From Symbiodinium natans (lineage: Eukaryota; Sar; Dinophyceae; Suessiales; Symbiodiniaceae): 64,000 nt of DNA. The DNA lies in the NCBI GenBank assembly GCA_905221605.1, contig CAJNDS010002562.1, positions 124,501-188,500 on the forward strand, read 5' to 3'. Under the pieces are notes generated by a model. The model saw only the letters and a program-made list of their open reading frames with translations. It was not told where the DNA came from and ran no database searches. Every line of letters begins with the position of its first letter. Positions within the stretch are counted from its first letter, which is position 1. The position numbers and the translations under genes were made by a program. Below are positions 44,787 through 57,381 of this stretch, piece by piece.

Positions 44787-45014
44787 AGTAGGGTTTGGGG
44801 TTTAGGGTTTGGGGTTTAGGGTTTAGGGTTTAGGGTTTAGGGTTTAGGGTTTAGGGTTTAGAGGAAACCCTAAACTCTAAACCCTGAGAACCTTAAACGC
44901 AAAACCCAAAACCCAAAACCCCAAACCTTAGCTAGGGCTTCGGGGTTTCAGAGGTTAGGGCTTCAGGCTTGGTCAGGGCTCAGGGCTTTAGAGTTACGGG
45001 CTGAAGGTTAAACT

Positions 45015-45216
45015 GCCTGGAGGTTCATGGTACTTAGTAACCCAAATTCTAACTGTGCTTATAGCCCAATTCTAGCCCTGTCAGGGTACTTAAGGGGCTC
45101 AGGGGACTTAGTAAGTGGGGTTATAAGAAGGGCAGCTGTACTGCGAATTACTTATCATCTCGATTAAGGTACTTCTATCCCTACTTACTTACTAAGTGCC
45201 CCGATCCTCCAAGTAG
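45015..45216. mobile_element. Family C inverted-repeat element, copy 2
   Basis: Left TGGAGGTTCATGGTACTTAG; right CTTACTAAGTGCCCCGATCC then TCCAAG. Internal GTGCTTATAGCCC and GGGGTTATAAGAAGGGC are complementary in part. Confidence 0.7.
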
Positions 45217-45795
45217 GGTTTATCTATTTTGAATTCGATTCCTTAGTGAGGTCTGGTTCCTGGAGGACGGGACGCCCCCCACAACCTAAACCCTAATCTA
45301 GGGTTTAGGGCTTAGGTTTTAGGGTTTAGGGTCTAGGGTTTAGGGCTTAGGGCTGAGGGTTTAGGGGCCTGAAAAGCCCACGACAAAACCCAAATCTCTG
45401 TGCGGAGACAAGGAGGCCAGTCGCCGCCCATCCCTGGCCACCTACACCGGCCGTGAGGCATGTTATAGTTTGTAAGGTTAAGAGCTAGGACGTGCGGATT
45501 AGGATTTATGGGGTTTAGGGGCTATGGGACAGTTTTGTTTCAGGTGAAGAATTTGGACTTGCGAGGTAGGGTTTACGGGGTTTAGGGGGTTGAGGGTTTG
45601 TAGAGCTTAGGGTTTGAAGTTCACCTTTCTAGGTTGGTTTTTGGGACATTTTGTATTTTCCTTGTTTGGGCTTGCAAGGGACCCTATAAATAAGTACTTC
45701 TCACAGGGCTTAAAGGCCAAGCCAGTCTTTGTTGGGGGCCTAGCGTCTTAGAATTGCATTGGACATATTCGCGTGATGGGAGCAGCCGTGGGAGG

Positions 45796-45993
45796 TACTT
45801 GGAGATTCATGGCACTTGTTAACCAGTTATGCCTTATGACTGTACTTACAACCTGCTTATAAGCTCCTTAAGTGCCCTAATATGGCTATAAGTACAGTTA
45901 CAAGCACAGTTACCCTAAACCCTCAACCCTAAACCCTAAACCCCTTATAAGTACACTTATATTTGGTTAGTAAGTACCATGAACCTCCAAGTA
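45796..45993. mobile_element. Family C element carrying a CCCTAAA insertion
   Basis: Left ACTTGGAGATTCATGGCACT; right GTACCATGAACCTCCAAGT. CCCTAAACCCTCAACCC and related units occupy 45913-45943 within the right arm, where copy 1 has none. Confidence 0.75.
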
Positions 45994-46075
45994 GGGTTTG
46001 TCGCGTTCGCGGCTCGGGCTGGAAGCTTGCCAGCTCAAGGAGGTTGACTCAGGATGGGCTTCGTAGGCCTAAACC

Positions 46076-46131
46076 CTAAACCCTAAACCCTCAACCCTCA
46101 ACCCTCAAACCCTCAACCCTCAACCCTCAAC

Positions 46132-46177
<46 letters not shown>

Positions 46178-46293
46178 ACCCTAAACCCTAAACCCTAAAC
46201 CCTAAACCCTAAACCCTAAACCCTAAACCCTAAACCCTAAACCCTAAACCCTAAACCCTAACCCTAAACCCTAAACCCTAAACCCTAAACCCT
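46076..46293. repeat. CCCTCAA variant array inside a CCCTAAA array
   Basis: CCCTAAA units enclose about 14 CCCTCAA units (46086-46180) and continue to 46293, ending just before the acceptor of the 46356 island. Homogeneous runs of one variant point to local tandem duplication. Confidence 0.9.
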
Positions 46294-49110
46294 ACGCGGC
46301 TTGGGTGCGGATCCATTTCCTGACTCGGCATCCATACTCTTCTAGGGTCCTTCAGGGAGGCCGGTTCAAGGGGGGTATTTATCGTGGCGGTTGTCCGAGG
46401 GAATCCGATCTTCTGGGGCCCTTAAGAGGGGGTTTAGGGTTTAGGGTTTCGGGGTGTAGTGTGTAGGGGTTTTGGGTTCAAGGTATGTAACCCAGCGTTC
46501 CCCAAGACTCCCTACCACTCGCTAAGACTCCCTAAGCTTCCCTGAGGCACGTTCCCTAAGACTCCCTACGACTCCCGAACACCCCCTAAGCTTCCCTGAG
46601 GCCTTGAGGTACCGAACTTCCATGAACCCTCCTTTCTTAAAGACCCTACAATACTCTAAAATTCGGGTTCAGGGTTTTAGGGTTTAGGGTTTAGGGTTTT
46701 TCACGGTGTTGGGGACTCAAAGAGTCCAGAAATCCTCTTCCGAAGGCCCTTGAACATTTAGAGTCCCTAGCCCTGTACACCCTAAACCCTAAACGCCAGG
46801 GGTTTAGGGTTTAGGGTTTAGGGTTTAGGGTTTAGGGTTTAGGGTTTAGGGTTTAGGGTTTAGGGTTTAGGGTTTAGGCCTTTCAGCCTTAAATCCTAGC
46901 ATCAGCCCCAAAGCCCCCTAAACCCGAAACCCTCAGTCCTTCAAAGCCCCCAGATTCAACGACACCTTCTCTGTTCCAGGGTTATAAGAAGGCAGCCCAA
47001 GAGGGGACCCTTCATCTTGTTCCCCCTTCTAGCCCCTATATACCCTATCTAGTCCCGATATGCCCACGCTAAACCCTGAACCCGAAACCCTAAACCCTAA
47101 AACCTAAAACCTAAAAACCCTAAACCCTAAGCAAATCCCCTAAATAACATTTAGTCCCTTGATCCTGGCAGGATCGAGCGCGTCGAACTAGCAGCCACGA
47201 TGTGGGGCCCGGCACCCGGCGGACGTTTTCTGGGTTTTGGGTTTATAGGATTCAGGGTTTAGGGTTTGGTTTAGGGTTTAGGGTTCAGGGTTCAGGGTTT
47301 AGGGTTTGGGGTTTAGGGCTTAGGGACCAGGATTTTGCGTTTAGGACTTAGGGCTCAGGATTGTTGGGTTTATAGGGTACATATGGGGTTTAGGGTTTAG
47401 GGCTTCGGGTTCAGGATTTTGGGTTTTAAAGGGCTTGAAGTCGGGTTGCGCAAGAAATCAGCCAAGCAGGTCACTGGGTTATGATGGAATAAGCCCCTCA
47501 TGAGGAGCAGTAGGGTTTAGGGTTTAGGGTTTAGGGTTCAGGGTTTAGGGTTTAGGGTTTAGGGTTTAGGGTTTAGGCTCAAAGAGCACACCATCTGAGA
47601 AGCTGGGGGTTGAAACAAGCACCGTCTGGAGGAGCGTCATGATGCCCAAGTCAGTGAACAGCATCCGCAGCCAGGCCGATTCGGGGTTTCGGGTTCCGGG
47701 TTTCGGGGTTTCCGGAGTCTGTGGTTTAGGGTTTAGGGTTACCCTAAACCCTAGAATTCCGTTCACCTGGGACCTACTCCCCCCGCCCCCCTCCCGAAGT
47801 TCTGCACGCTGCACTGCCTCAGTACCCTTAAACCCTGACACTGTTCAGTCCTAAACCCGAAACCCTACACGAAACACTAAACCCTAAACCCCAAGAAAAC
47901 CCTAAACCCTAAACCCTAGAGGGTCCAAATCACCTTGTCAAGGCAGGTGGGATGAGGCTGCTATGCTGTAGAGTCTAGAAGGCGGTGCAGGAGGGCGGGG
48001 TATGTTGACTTACTGCGAGCTTGAGGCTGCTTCGGGTTTGAGCTGCAGGGTCTAGGGTTTAGGGTTTAGTTGGGGTTTAGGGTTTAGTGTTTCGTGTAGG
48101 GTTTCGGGTTTAGGACTTGAGCATGTGTATCTCAGAGTTGTTTAATTCGTGTCAGATGCTTGAACACCTTGACGCTAGAGCCTGCATCCCGAATTTCTCG
48201 GAGGCTTCACCTCATGTTGCCCCTAAATCATGTTTCCGTCCTGCAGACACGCATCAAAAAAGGGGAAAGTAGGCTTCCAGTGCAATCCAAGCAAAAACAG
48301 CCTTTTTTCAGCACACATTAGGGTCGCCGGCTAGGTCCCGACCTTCAGCAATGGGATCAGAAATAATTGAACCCTAAACCTTCACATTTTCAACCCTAAA
48401 CCCATAAAACCCCGTCGGGGCTAACCAGGCAAAGCCACGAGCCCCCCAAGGAAGCCCCAAAGCAAACACCTCTTCAAGGGTATAACGTTTGGGGTTTGGG
48501 GTATCCTATCTTACTTGAGTCAGGCATAAAGGTCGATAAGGGTTTGGGCAGCACCGAAGCTAAAAATTGCCAACCCTAAACCCTAAACCCTAAACCCTAA
48601 ATCCTAAACCCTAAACCCTAAACCCTGAACCCTAAACCCTAAACCCAAAACCTCCTTCGCCCCGCACGGCTTGTTGGCAGGTTCTGACTACTCGGGCCAC
48701 TGCGACTCAGCTGAGGGACAACGCGGAAGTATGAGGGAAGCCCTTAGCTCCTAACCCTAAACCCTAAACCCTAAACCCTAAACCCTAAACCCTAAACCCT
48801 AAACCCTAAACCCTAAACCCTAAACCCTAAACCTCCGTTGTCGGAAAAGGGTCCCTTTTAAGCGGGTTTTTTGGCCCCCAAGGGCCCCCTGATCCTACAA
48901 ACCAAACCTTAAACCCTGAACCCTAAGCCCCAGCTCAGGGCTTTGTGCAGGGTTTCGGGCTGCTTGTCGGTCTGAGTTTTTGAGACCTTCGGATGTCATG
49001 GGCTTACCCTTAAGCCTGAAGCTTCAGAGTTTTAGGCCTTTAGGGGATTTTGCGGAACCTTGAGCCTTTGAACTACCCTAAGCCTGACAAACCCTCAACC
49101 CTGCAATCTC

Positions 49111-49233
49111 AGGGTACTTACATGGGCCCTTAATATGGCCCTTACCTCCCTTAAAGGGCTCCCAAGTATGGGCCCTTAATTTATATAGGGTCCCCTTTTA
49201 AGGGCCCATACTAAGGGACCATGTACCTACCCT
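49111..49233. mobile_element. Family E inverted-repeat element
   Basis: Left AGGGTACTTACATGGGCCCT, right CCATGTACCTACCCT; inner arms TATGGGCCCTTAA and TTAAGGGCCCATACTAAGG. Related copies: about 9489-9580, 40674-40779 and 50965-51105. Confidence 0.75.
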
Positions 49234-49801
49234 TAGATACAACCTCTCAGCCCCTTGTACCGGCGTGGACAAGATCTGAGGGGTGGTGTTTGTTTAGGGC
49301 TTCGGGAATCAGGGTTTAGGGTTATGGGAAAATGGGAACTCCGGGTCAGGTAAGCGGAGAGTACAGTTTTTCATGAGGTGATCAGAGGGGTAAGATTCAC
49401 CTGCATCTACCTGAAGTCGTACTTTGTGAAACCCTGCGCCCCACACGAAGAGAGGCGTTTTCCTGTCTCTTCCAGAGCCCCCGTTCAGGGTGCCGAAGCC
49501 CGATAACAACAACGTCTGAGGTGATTTTTGGAAGCTCTTCTAAAAACAAGTAGGGCCAACCAAGATGTTTTCCAGGGTCTGGCAACCCTAACTGAACCCT
49601 GAGCCCGAAGCCCTAAACCCTAAACGCTGCACCCTAAACCCTAAACCCTAAACCCCAAACCCCAAACCCCAAACCCTAAACCCTAAACCCTAAACCCTAA
49701 ACCCTAAACCCCAAACCCTAAACCCTAAACCCTAAACCCTAGCCCTAAACCCTAAACCCTCACTACCTCAAAGCTTACCCAGAGCCCAGGACGCCCCAGC
49801 C

Positions 49802-50461
49802 ATGGACAGCGCAGCCATCGCGCGCGCTCGCGGGAGGCGGCCTTCGGTTGTCGAGGCGCCAAGCCTGAGAGTTGAGGGTTTAGGGTTTGGGGTTTAGGGT
49901 TTGGGGTTTAGGGTTTAGGGTTTCGGGTTTGGGGTTTAGGGTTTAGGGTTTGGGGTTTGGGGTTTAGGGTTTCGGTTTTGGGGTTTAGGGTTTGGGGTTT
50001 GGGGTTTAGGGTTTAGGGTTTGGGGTTTGGGGTTTAGGGTTTAGGGTTTGGGGTTTAGGGTTTTTGGGGTGTAGGTTTTGGGTTTGGGGGTTAGGGTTTA
50101 GGGGTTGGGTTTAGGGTGTATTGGGTTAGGGGCCCCAGTTAGCACTCTGCACCCTACACCCAACGTTTCAGGTCCCGGGTTGCTGACGTGTTTTATTTTG
50201 GTTTGGACCCTGGGACCTAAACCCGAAAGCTTCAAGGGTTTACGGTTGAGGGTATCTAGGGTTTAGGATTTCGGGTTTATTTAGGGTTTTCAGGGTTTAG
50301 GGTTCAGGGTTTAGGGTCTAGGGCTAGGTTTTAGGGTTTCGGGCAGTAGCCCTAAACCCTAAACCTTAAACCCTAAACCCTCAATGTGACTGAGGCCACC
50401 TTCCAAAGCGCCAGCTCCTCCCCGTCTACGTCCACCTGCACGCCGGAGTTGACCGGCGAGA
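49802..50461 (+). CDS. Start of an unrecognised gene, two exons joined by a GC-AG intron
   Basis: Exon 1 49802-49855 starts MDSAAIARARGRRPSVVE. The donor is GCGCCA; the acceptor CTGAG precedes exon 2 at 50395 (ATFQSASSSPSTSTCTPELT). GAGGC stands at both junctions (49853-49857, 50392-50396), so the intron may derive from an insertion. The product is Ser/Thr-rich with a basic N-terminus. The intron begins with TTTAGGG arrays and ends with CCCTAAA. Later exons are not placed. Confidence 0.5.
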
Positions 50462-50469
50462 GGCGCCCT

Positions 50470-53124
50470 TGCTTAAGAGCTTTGGGGGTTTAGGGTTTAG
50501 GGTTTAGGGTTCAGGGTTTAGAGTTTAGGGTGTAGGGTTTAGGGTTTAGGGGTAAAGAGCTTTTGGGGTTTAGGGGTTTAAGGGTTTTTTTGGGGTTTGG
50601 GGCTTAAGAGCTTTTGGGGTTTGGGGGTTTAGTTGCTTAGGGTTCGGGGTTTAGGGTTTGGGTTTAGGGTTTGGGGTCAAGGGTTTTGGGTTGGGGGTGA
50701 GGGTTTTGTCTTTGTTTGTTTTATTACAGATGTATATATTTATATATACATATAAATAAATAAATATAAATAAATACATAAATAAATAAATATATAAATA
50801 AATAAATATATATATATATATATATATATTGTTCAGGGTTTGGAGTATTGGGGGTTCCAAGGGTTTTGGGCTCGTCGGGTTTCCGGGTTTTGGTTTGAGG
50901 ATTCTAAGGCTTCGATGCCTCATTGCCAGGCTGCACATGCCCTGAACACATAGGTGGCAGTCTCAGGAAGTTATATGGGCCCTTATTATGGTCCCATAAT
51001 TCCTGTATAGGGTTCTGAGGTGTGGGCTCTTGGGTTGTATAGGGTACATACGGGGTATTGAAGGGGTCCCTATTAAGGGCCGATACTCTAGCTACCCTAA
51101 GATTCGGGAAATTTCGGGTTATCCGGCGGTGCTAGGTGTACACGAAGCACAACCCGAAACTTAAACCCTCGTAGACATTTCACCTAAAGGGGTTTAAGGT
51201 TCAGAGAAGTTCAAGAAAGATACAGGGAGGAGGGACCCAAGGGGAGCAAGCAACTCAGTGTTCCCTTTGTGGGGTTCTCAAGGGAGGGGGTTCATGGGTG
51301 GTACGTACCCAGGGAACCTTAGGGAAGCTTCGGGAGCCTAAGGGAGTAGTGGGGAGTGTTAGGGAACCTTGGGTTACATACCTCCCCTTGAAAACCCTAG
51401 CCCTGAACCCTAGACCCCAAACCCCTTCCCTTAAGTACCTTCTACCCTTAAGAACCTTATAGTCCCCAACTAGCACTGCCCGGCTTGGAGAGCCCAGTGA
51501 TACCCTTTACCCTTTTTGGGAACAAAGCATCCCTCAACTCTAAACCCTAAACCCTAAACCCTAAACCCTAAACCCTAAACCCTAAACCCTACACCCTAAA
51601 CCCTAAACCCTAAACCCTAAACCCTAAACCCTAAACCCTGACTGGGCTACCCAGAAGTAGGTAACAAGTGAAGCCCCAAACCCTAAACCCTAATTAGGGA
51701 CCCTAGTTGGAGGTATCGTGCTTTATATCCCCCACTCAACAGCTGCACTAAGTCCCACCCTCCAAGTGAGGCTCCCTTGTTGCTTATGCTAAACCCTAAA
51801 CCCCAAACCCTACACCCTCATCCCTAAACCCTTAACCCTAAACCCTTCATTTCTTAAGTCCGGGAGGATCCAGTCCCTTACGTAAGTCTCCTAAACCCTG
51901 GAAGGTCCTAGATGCCTAGAGCCCAATCCTTAACAAGGATCCTAAGCCGCAAGCCCTAAACCCTAAACCCTGGGTTCACCAGACCCCAAACCCTAAATCC
52001 TAAACCCTAAACCTTAAACATCCTCAACCCTAAACCCTAAACCCTAAACCCTGAACCCTCAAAGGTCCAAAACACTACAGCATCCGAAGCCCGTTGCCCC
52101 TGAACCCTTACACAGACCCCTGGGAGGATTCAAAAAGAAGAGCCCCCAAATAGTACCCAACCCTAAATCCTAAACCCTAAACCCCAAAACCCTAAACCTT
52201 AAACCCCTAAACCCTAAACCCTGAACCCTACACTACTATTGGGGTCATGGTTAGGACCCCTTTAAGGGGATCCACTTGTCGGATCCTCCCAGGGGTCTGG
52301 GTGAAGATCCTCGAGGATCCTACTAGCCCTGTTGGGCCCTACTCCCTAAACCCGACTGGGGCTTCAGTCTTCGGATTTGGGGTTTAGGGTTTAGGGTTTA
52401 GGGTTTAGGGTTTAGGGTTTAGGGTTTAGGGTTTAGGGCAATATTTTAGGGGTTCTGCCTTGGACCCTTAACGTTGCACCCTTGGATTTTGGGGTCCCGT
52501 TTTAAGGATCTTTCTGGGAAAATAAGGGCCGCATTAGGAGTATACTAAGGAGAAGCTTTAAAGGGGTACAACCCTATAGGGTACGAGTCTTCATCCCTTG
52601 AAATATGTCAATAGGCGTCCCAGCCTTCGCAACAGTCCTGTGGCCTGTCGAGTCGCCCTGAGAAGGTGCCTGGAGTAAGACCTACCACAGCTTCTGACCC
52701 ATGACTGGGAGATCAGAGACTAGGGCTCAGGGATGTGGGCTTCAGGGTTTAGGGATTAGAGGTCTGTTTATATACTTTGAGGTCAAGGCGGTAGAAGATT
52801 CTGCGTTGACTGCAGGGTATGCTTGGGAGGAGGCAGATGGAGGTTCAGGGTGTAGAAAGTTTCCGTGACAAGCTTGGACCTACGTTCTAGAACATGTTGT
52901 CGTTGTCGTTGTGTGCGTTGGCGACTAGTTTGCGATGGCCTGAGGCCCGAGCGCGATAGGTTTGTTAGTTGTAAGATACGTTTCCTGTCCAATGGTGGCC
53001 AACCCTGCACCACTGCAAATTTGGGCTTTAGGGTTTAGGGTTTAGGGTTCAGGGTTTAGGGTCTAGGGTTTAGGGTTTAGGGTTTAGGGTTGGGTTTTGG
53101 GTTGGCCTACGCAGGGAGTTTCAG
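50470..53124. other. Long repeat-rich stretch without a confident gene
   Basis: TTTAGGG variants run to 50690. An AT microsatellite (50735-50830, TATA and AAATAAAT) follows, then a family E copy (50965-51105), CCCTAAA arrays (51540-51640, 51780-52230), a TTTAGGG array (52380-52437) and a repeat-poor segment (52440-53010). The minus-strand open frames here match nothing I know. Confidence 0.45.
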
Positions 53125-54138
53125 GATTTGGTCGCACGAACTACTGACATGTGGTTGCAAGGACCACCGCGGACAGCCCGATTGCCATTTAAGGCTGCCG
53201 GCAGAGAATATCGCTTCCAGCAGCCCTTCCGCCCTTCATGTTGCCGTCGCCCCAAGGCCTAAGCCCAAACGACATCTTGCAATAGCATACGCTACATGCA
53301 AATGCAATTGTCGTCAATGCGTCGGCATCTACTGCATGATACGGCTGCTTTAAACCCTAAACACTAAACCCTAAACCCTACACCCTAAACCGTAAACCCT
53401 AAACCCAAGCCGAGATTGCAGGAAGGCCATACACATGGGCGCTGGCAACATCTTTATACTGTCCAGTGCGTTCCGGAAACTGGAGGCCACAGTTCAGATG
53501 AGTTGGGTAGTTCTCCAAATAAGGGTCACTTTTTGGGGTCCCCTTATATAGTACAGCACCGTTAACATCAGGACCCCAAAAAGTGACCCTAATTTCGAGA
53601 ACTACCCAGTTGCTTTCGATATACTGTCGAAGAGCTTCGGCATCAGTTGGGGTCGATCGACATTGTGGGTCCTCTTCGGGTCTCTGTTTCACAGGAAACC
53701 CCGCAACGAGTTTAGGGTTTAAGTCTGTTTAGGGTGTAGAGATGGGTCCGTATTTTCGATCCGCCCCCATGCAAGTGATCTTAGCCAGGGCCGCAAATGT
53801 CCAGTTGCCAGAACAGCATAAAAGCCCCAATCAACCCAACTGCAGAAGCCCAAACCTTGAAGCCTGATGACATCTGGCTTGTCTTTCTACTTCTTGTAGT
53901 ATAGAAAAGGTACGCAAACCCTGAACACTAAACCCTAAACCCTAAACCCTAAAAACAAGGTCCAAACTGCGGGTTCTACCTAACCAAAACCATGCGCCTC
54001 ATCTACGATTTGCTGCCCGACCTCGCCGTTTTGCAACGTTTCTCGTCCTTTCTGGGCAACGGATGGGACCATTTTTTGCCTGCGACGACAGCCCATCTGC
54101 TTTTGGGACAGATTTTGTCTTGTTGGCCACTATCCCTA
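53125..54138 (+). CDS. Two longer exon-like islands, unrecognised
   Basis: 53125-53262 follows TTTCAG and reads DLVARTTDMWLQGPPRTARL then PFKAAGREYRFQQPFRPS to a TAA. The island starting 53960 follows ACAAG and is open in two frames to about 54138. One frame gives SKLRVLPNQNHAPHLRFAAR and later FATFLVLSGQRMGPFFACDD; the other, from ATG 53992, gives MRLIYDLLPDLAVLQRFSSF. I cannot decide between the frames, and neither recalls a family. Confidence 0.4.
53505..53607. mobile_element. Family G inverted-repeat element with AGTT target duplication
   Basis: Arms of about 38 bp: GGGTAGTTCTCCAAATAAGG continuing to GTCACTTTTTGGGGTCC, and their near-perfect complement ending GAGAACTACCC. AGTT flanks at 53501-53504 and 53608-53611. 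It interrupts the spacer between the two islands above. Confidence 0.85.
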
Positions 54139-55258
54139 AACCCTAACCCCTAAACCCCATTCCGAACCGTACCCTGGTTATTCCCTTTTATGGCTTAAGT
54201 TCCCTGATAGCCTCATTCAAGAAGAGCAGCCTCCTGCATGTTGGGTCTTACTTGGCATGTGCCACGGCTAGGTGAGGCTTATGGTAGAGGCTGGTATTAG
54301 GGTGTAGGGTTTAGGGGTTAGGTGTCAGGGTTTAGGGTTCAGGGTTTAAGGTTTAGGGTTGTTGGGATCCTCGTGTCTTTCTGTACGTAGCTACCGGTAT
54401 ATAGATGCAATTGATGTGCAAGAAGGCAAGGTCAGGGTCACGTGCCCTAGAGGCCTTAGAACTTCCGAAGCATCCCAATACTTTCTTCCTTTGTTTGTGT
54501 TTGCCAGAGCCTACGCAGATGTTGAAAGTATACCCTCGCCTCTCTGCCTGCCTCAGACCTCTCGTTCCGTTGAATCCTCAACCCTGAGGTTTGGAGCTTA
54601 TAGGTTTTAGGGCTAAACCTTAGACCAAATGAAAACTAAAATTGGAGTCATATACCCTATGCTACTAGAATCCACATGAAGGTATACTTGGTCCCAAAAA
54701 AACTACACCCGAACACTGAAGCGAGAAAGCCGATGCCCGCAGCGGATGGGCAATGCAAACATGCGTTGCACGTGCATGCTACCGGGATGAAGAAGCACAG
54801 CCTCTGCACATTGCCGCTCATGGGCTCATAGGCTTGGTGTGCGCATGCGCACACATAGCATGCAACAGCGTCACCACGAACGACATCGTTCCAGAAGATG
54901 TGGCCATCGTCTGGTGTAGGCGCCAGGAACACACGTCCTGGTAGTCGCTTTCACCATAGAGAGAGGCAGCGTTGTCAGATGTAGTTGTAGCGTTCGCACA
55001 GGGAGGAGCAGAGGAGCATTATCTAGCAGGAGTGTAGCCGATTGCCAAGGCATACCAGAAGCAGCTGAACACTGATCTTGTTAGCAGTACATTTTAACAT
55101 CGAGGTGTTGCCTCAAACACTTTGGGAGCAGCATATGTCGCAGCAGTGAAATCTAAATCTTCGAGGAGTTGCACCCAGAGTTGCACGCAAGAACAAGAGT
55201 GGCACTTAGAACCACTTGCGGTACAAAATGCAGAGGACCTTCGGGGGAATTTGTTCGC

Positions 55259-55360
55259 TTGGTTCTTAGTAGGGAACTAGGGAATGAGGGCCCTATATAT
55301 GCCCTTTAAAGGATCATATAGGGTAACTCATTCCCTCATTCGCTACTAAGAACCAGCCAG
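55259..55360. mobile_element. Family B inverted-repeat element with 8-bp target duplication
   Basis: TTGTTCGC stands at 55251-55258 and 55361-55368. Arms GGTTCTTAGTAGGGAA and CGCTACTAAGAACC continue into GGAATGAGGG and CTCATTCCCTCATT. An 8-bp duplication differs from the 4-bp duplication of families A and G, so the families may use different transposases. Confidence 0.85.
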
Positions 55361-55990
55361 TTGTTCGCATTATGTGGCTTGTACAGCATAGCCTCGATCA
55401 ATGCGCACGTTAAACCTGCATTCCATCCATGACCGTGTGCCCGGCTCAACCATCCCTAATCCCTAATCCCTAATCCCTAAACCCTAAACCCTAATCCCTA
55501 AACCCTAAACCCTAGTCCCTAAGGCTCTAACCCGCAAAATCTCAGTCTCTAATCCGGCTTGGGTCCCTGAATCCGAAATTAGCCCCATAGGTTTCGGGTT
55601 TAGGGTTTGGGTTTAGGGTTTCGTTGTTTAGGGTTTAGGGTTTAGGGTTTAGGGTTTAGGCTTTAGAGTTTAGGCTTCAGGGTTTGGGGATATTTCGCAC
55701 GATAGGCCCTAAACCCGAAACTCTGACTCCCTAACGGGTTCGAGTTGGACACCAGAGTTTGGAGCCTTAGACGACACACGGTCCACCGGGTGTGTGCCTG
55801 CCGCTGAAGCCGAAGACGTACCTGTGATAAGTGTTTATTTGAGTTCCTGGTGTGAATAGTGTCTATTTGAGTTTCGGGGTTTACGGGTTTCGGGTTTTAT
55901 GGGTTTTGGGTAGCACTTAGGCTTTTTGGGTTTTAGGGTTTTTGAGTTTTGGTGTTTTAGGTTCTTAAGGGTTTGGGTTTAAGGGCCTGA

Positions 55991-56106
55991 GGGTTGGGAT
56001 GTTCCCCCTTATACTAACAGTCCTTAATAGGGATTATAATGCAGGTATGCAGGTACTATAATCCCTATTAATTAAGGACTGTTAGTAAACGGGAACATCC
56101 CAACCC
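55991..56106. mobile_element. Family F near-perfect palindrome
   Basis: GGGTTGGGATGTTCCC at 55991-56006 and its exact complement at 56091-56106; arms continue TTATACTAACAGTCCTTAAT and AATTAAGGACTGTTAGTAAA around a 15-base centre. A shorter relative is at 58157-58208; 30645-30720 shares TTATACTAGCAATCCTT. Confidence 0.85.
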
Positions 56107-57381
56107 TAAATACTAAATCCTAAACCCTAAACCCCAAACCCTAAACCCTAAACCCCAAACCCTAAACCCCAAACCCTAAACCCTAAACCCCAAACCCTAA
56201 ACCCTAAACCCTTCAAAAAGACCTTTCAAATCCCAAGTCTTAGGGTTTGGGGTTTTAGGGTTCAGGGTCTCGCATGCCGCAAGCAGGCTTGGGCCCTCCT
56301 TGGGAGTTTAGGGTTTTGGGGTTTAGGGTTTAGGGTTGAAGGTTTTAGGGTCTTAGGGTTTTAGGGTTTAGGGTTTAGGGTTTAGGGTTTACCAAGGGTT
56401 AAGGTCTGAACTGGAGCTATTTTCATCCGAGGCGTTGTGCTAGTAGGGTTTGAGCCTCTGGTTAAGGGCTCAGGGGCTACTATGTACTGTCGGAGTTCTT
56501 GCTCAAGGGCGTTTGGGTTTAGGGTCTTTCTGTTTATTCGGATGCATGATTAATATATATATATATATACACATATACATATATCTATCTTAAATCAGGA
56601 TGGGGTACAGGATTGTGGGGTTTATGGGGCAGCTAAAGGCGAAAGGTTTTAGGGTTTATACCCTAAACCTTAAACCCTAAGCCCTAAACCCTAACCCCTG
56701 AAACCTAAACCCTAAACCCTAAACCCTAAACCCTAAACCCTACTTTAGAGGTAGTTTTCAAGGCTTCTGGGGTGCGCCTTGCACAGTGGGGAGGGGCCCA
56801 AAGGGCCGCCACCTCGACCCATTCAGGGTAGAGGGTTTAGGGTCTGGTGAACCCAGGGTTAGGGTTCGGGGTTTAGGGTTTAGGGTTCGGGGTTTAGGGT
56901 TTAGGGTTTAGGGTTTATTGTTTAGGGTTTAGGGTTTAGGGTTTATAGGTTTATAGGGTTTAGGGTTTAAGGTTGCAGAGTGTAGAGTTGTAAGGTTCAT
57001 GGATCAGGGGTTCTGATCTTGATTTACGACTTTCACGGTTTCTGTGTGTCGAAACCTGGTGCTTTCTACCCTGCCTCGGTTGCGCAGCCGCCTTTTTTCT
57101 GTTCGCGTGCACACCCTACATGCGTCAGCGGGCAATCAAACAAGTGCCTGCAGCGCGGTCAAGTCGAAGCTTGGGGGGTTTTAGGGGAGCCATGTCGTTC
57201 AGGCGTGGTTGGGTCATATAGCAAGTAAACATAAACATCCGTGGTATTCGTACATTCACTGCCTTTTCCTGTTTTGGGGATCAAAAGAGTGCGCCTAAGC
57301 CTAAATTTTCGTCTTTGGACATGATATAGCACGGTTTATTGCGACAGAAGCACGATGGCTAATTGTATTGGCTCATACAAG

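Noticed and set aside
50651-50938. Open frame with IYIYIFIYLYIYLF
   Set aside because: Translation of an AT microsatellite.
54657-55053. Open frames on both strands in the repeat-poor segment
   Set aside because: Plus- and minus-strand frames overlap and neither shows a domain or consistent splice sites.
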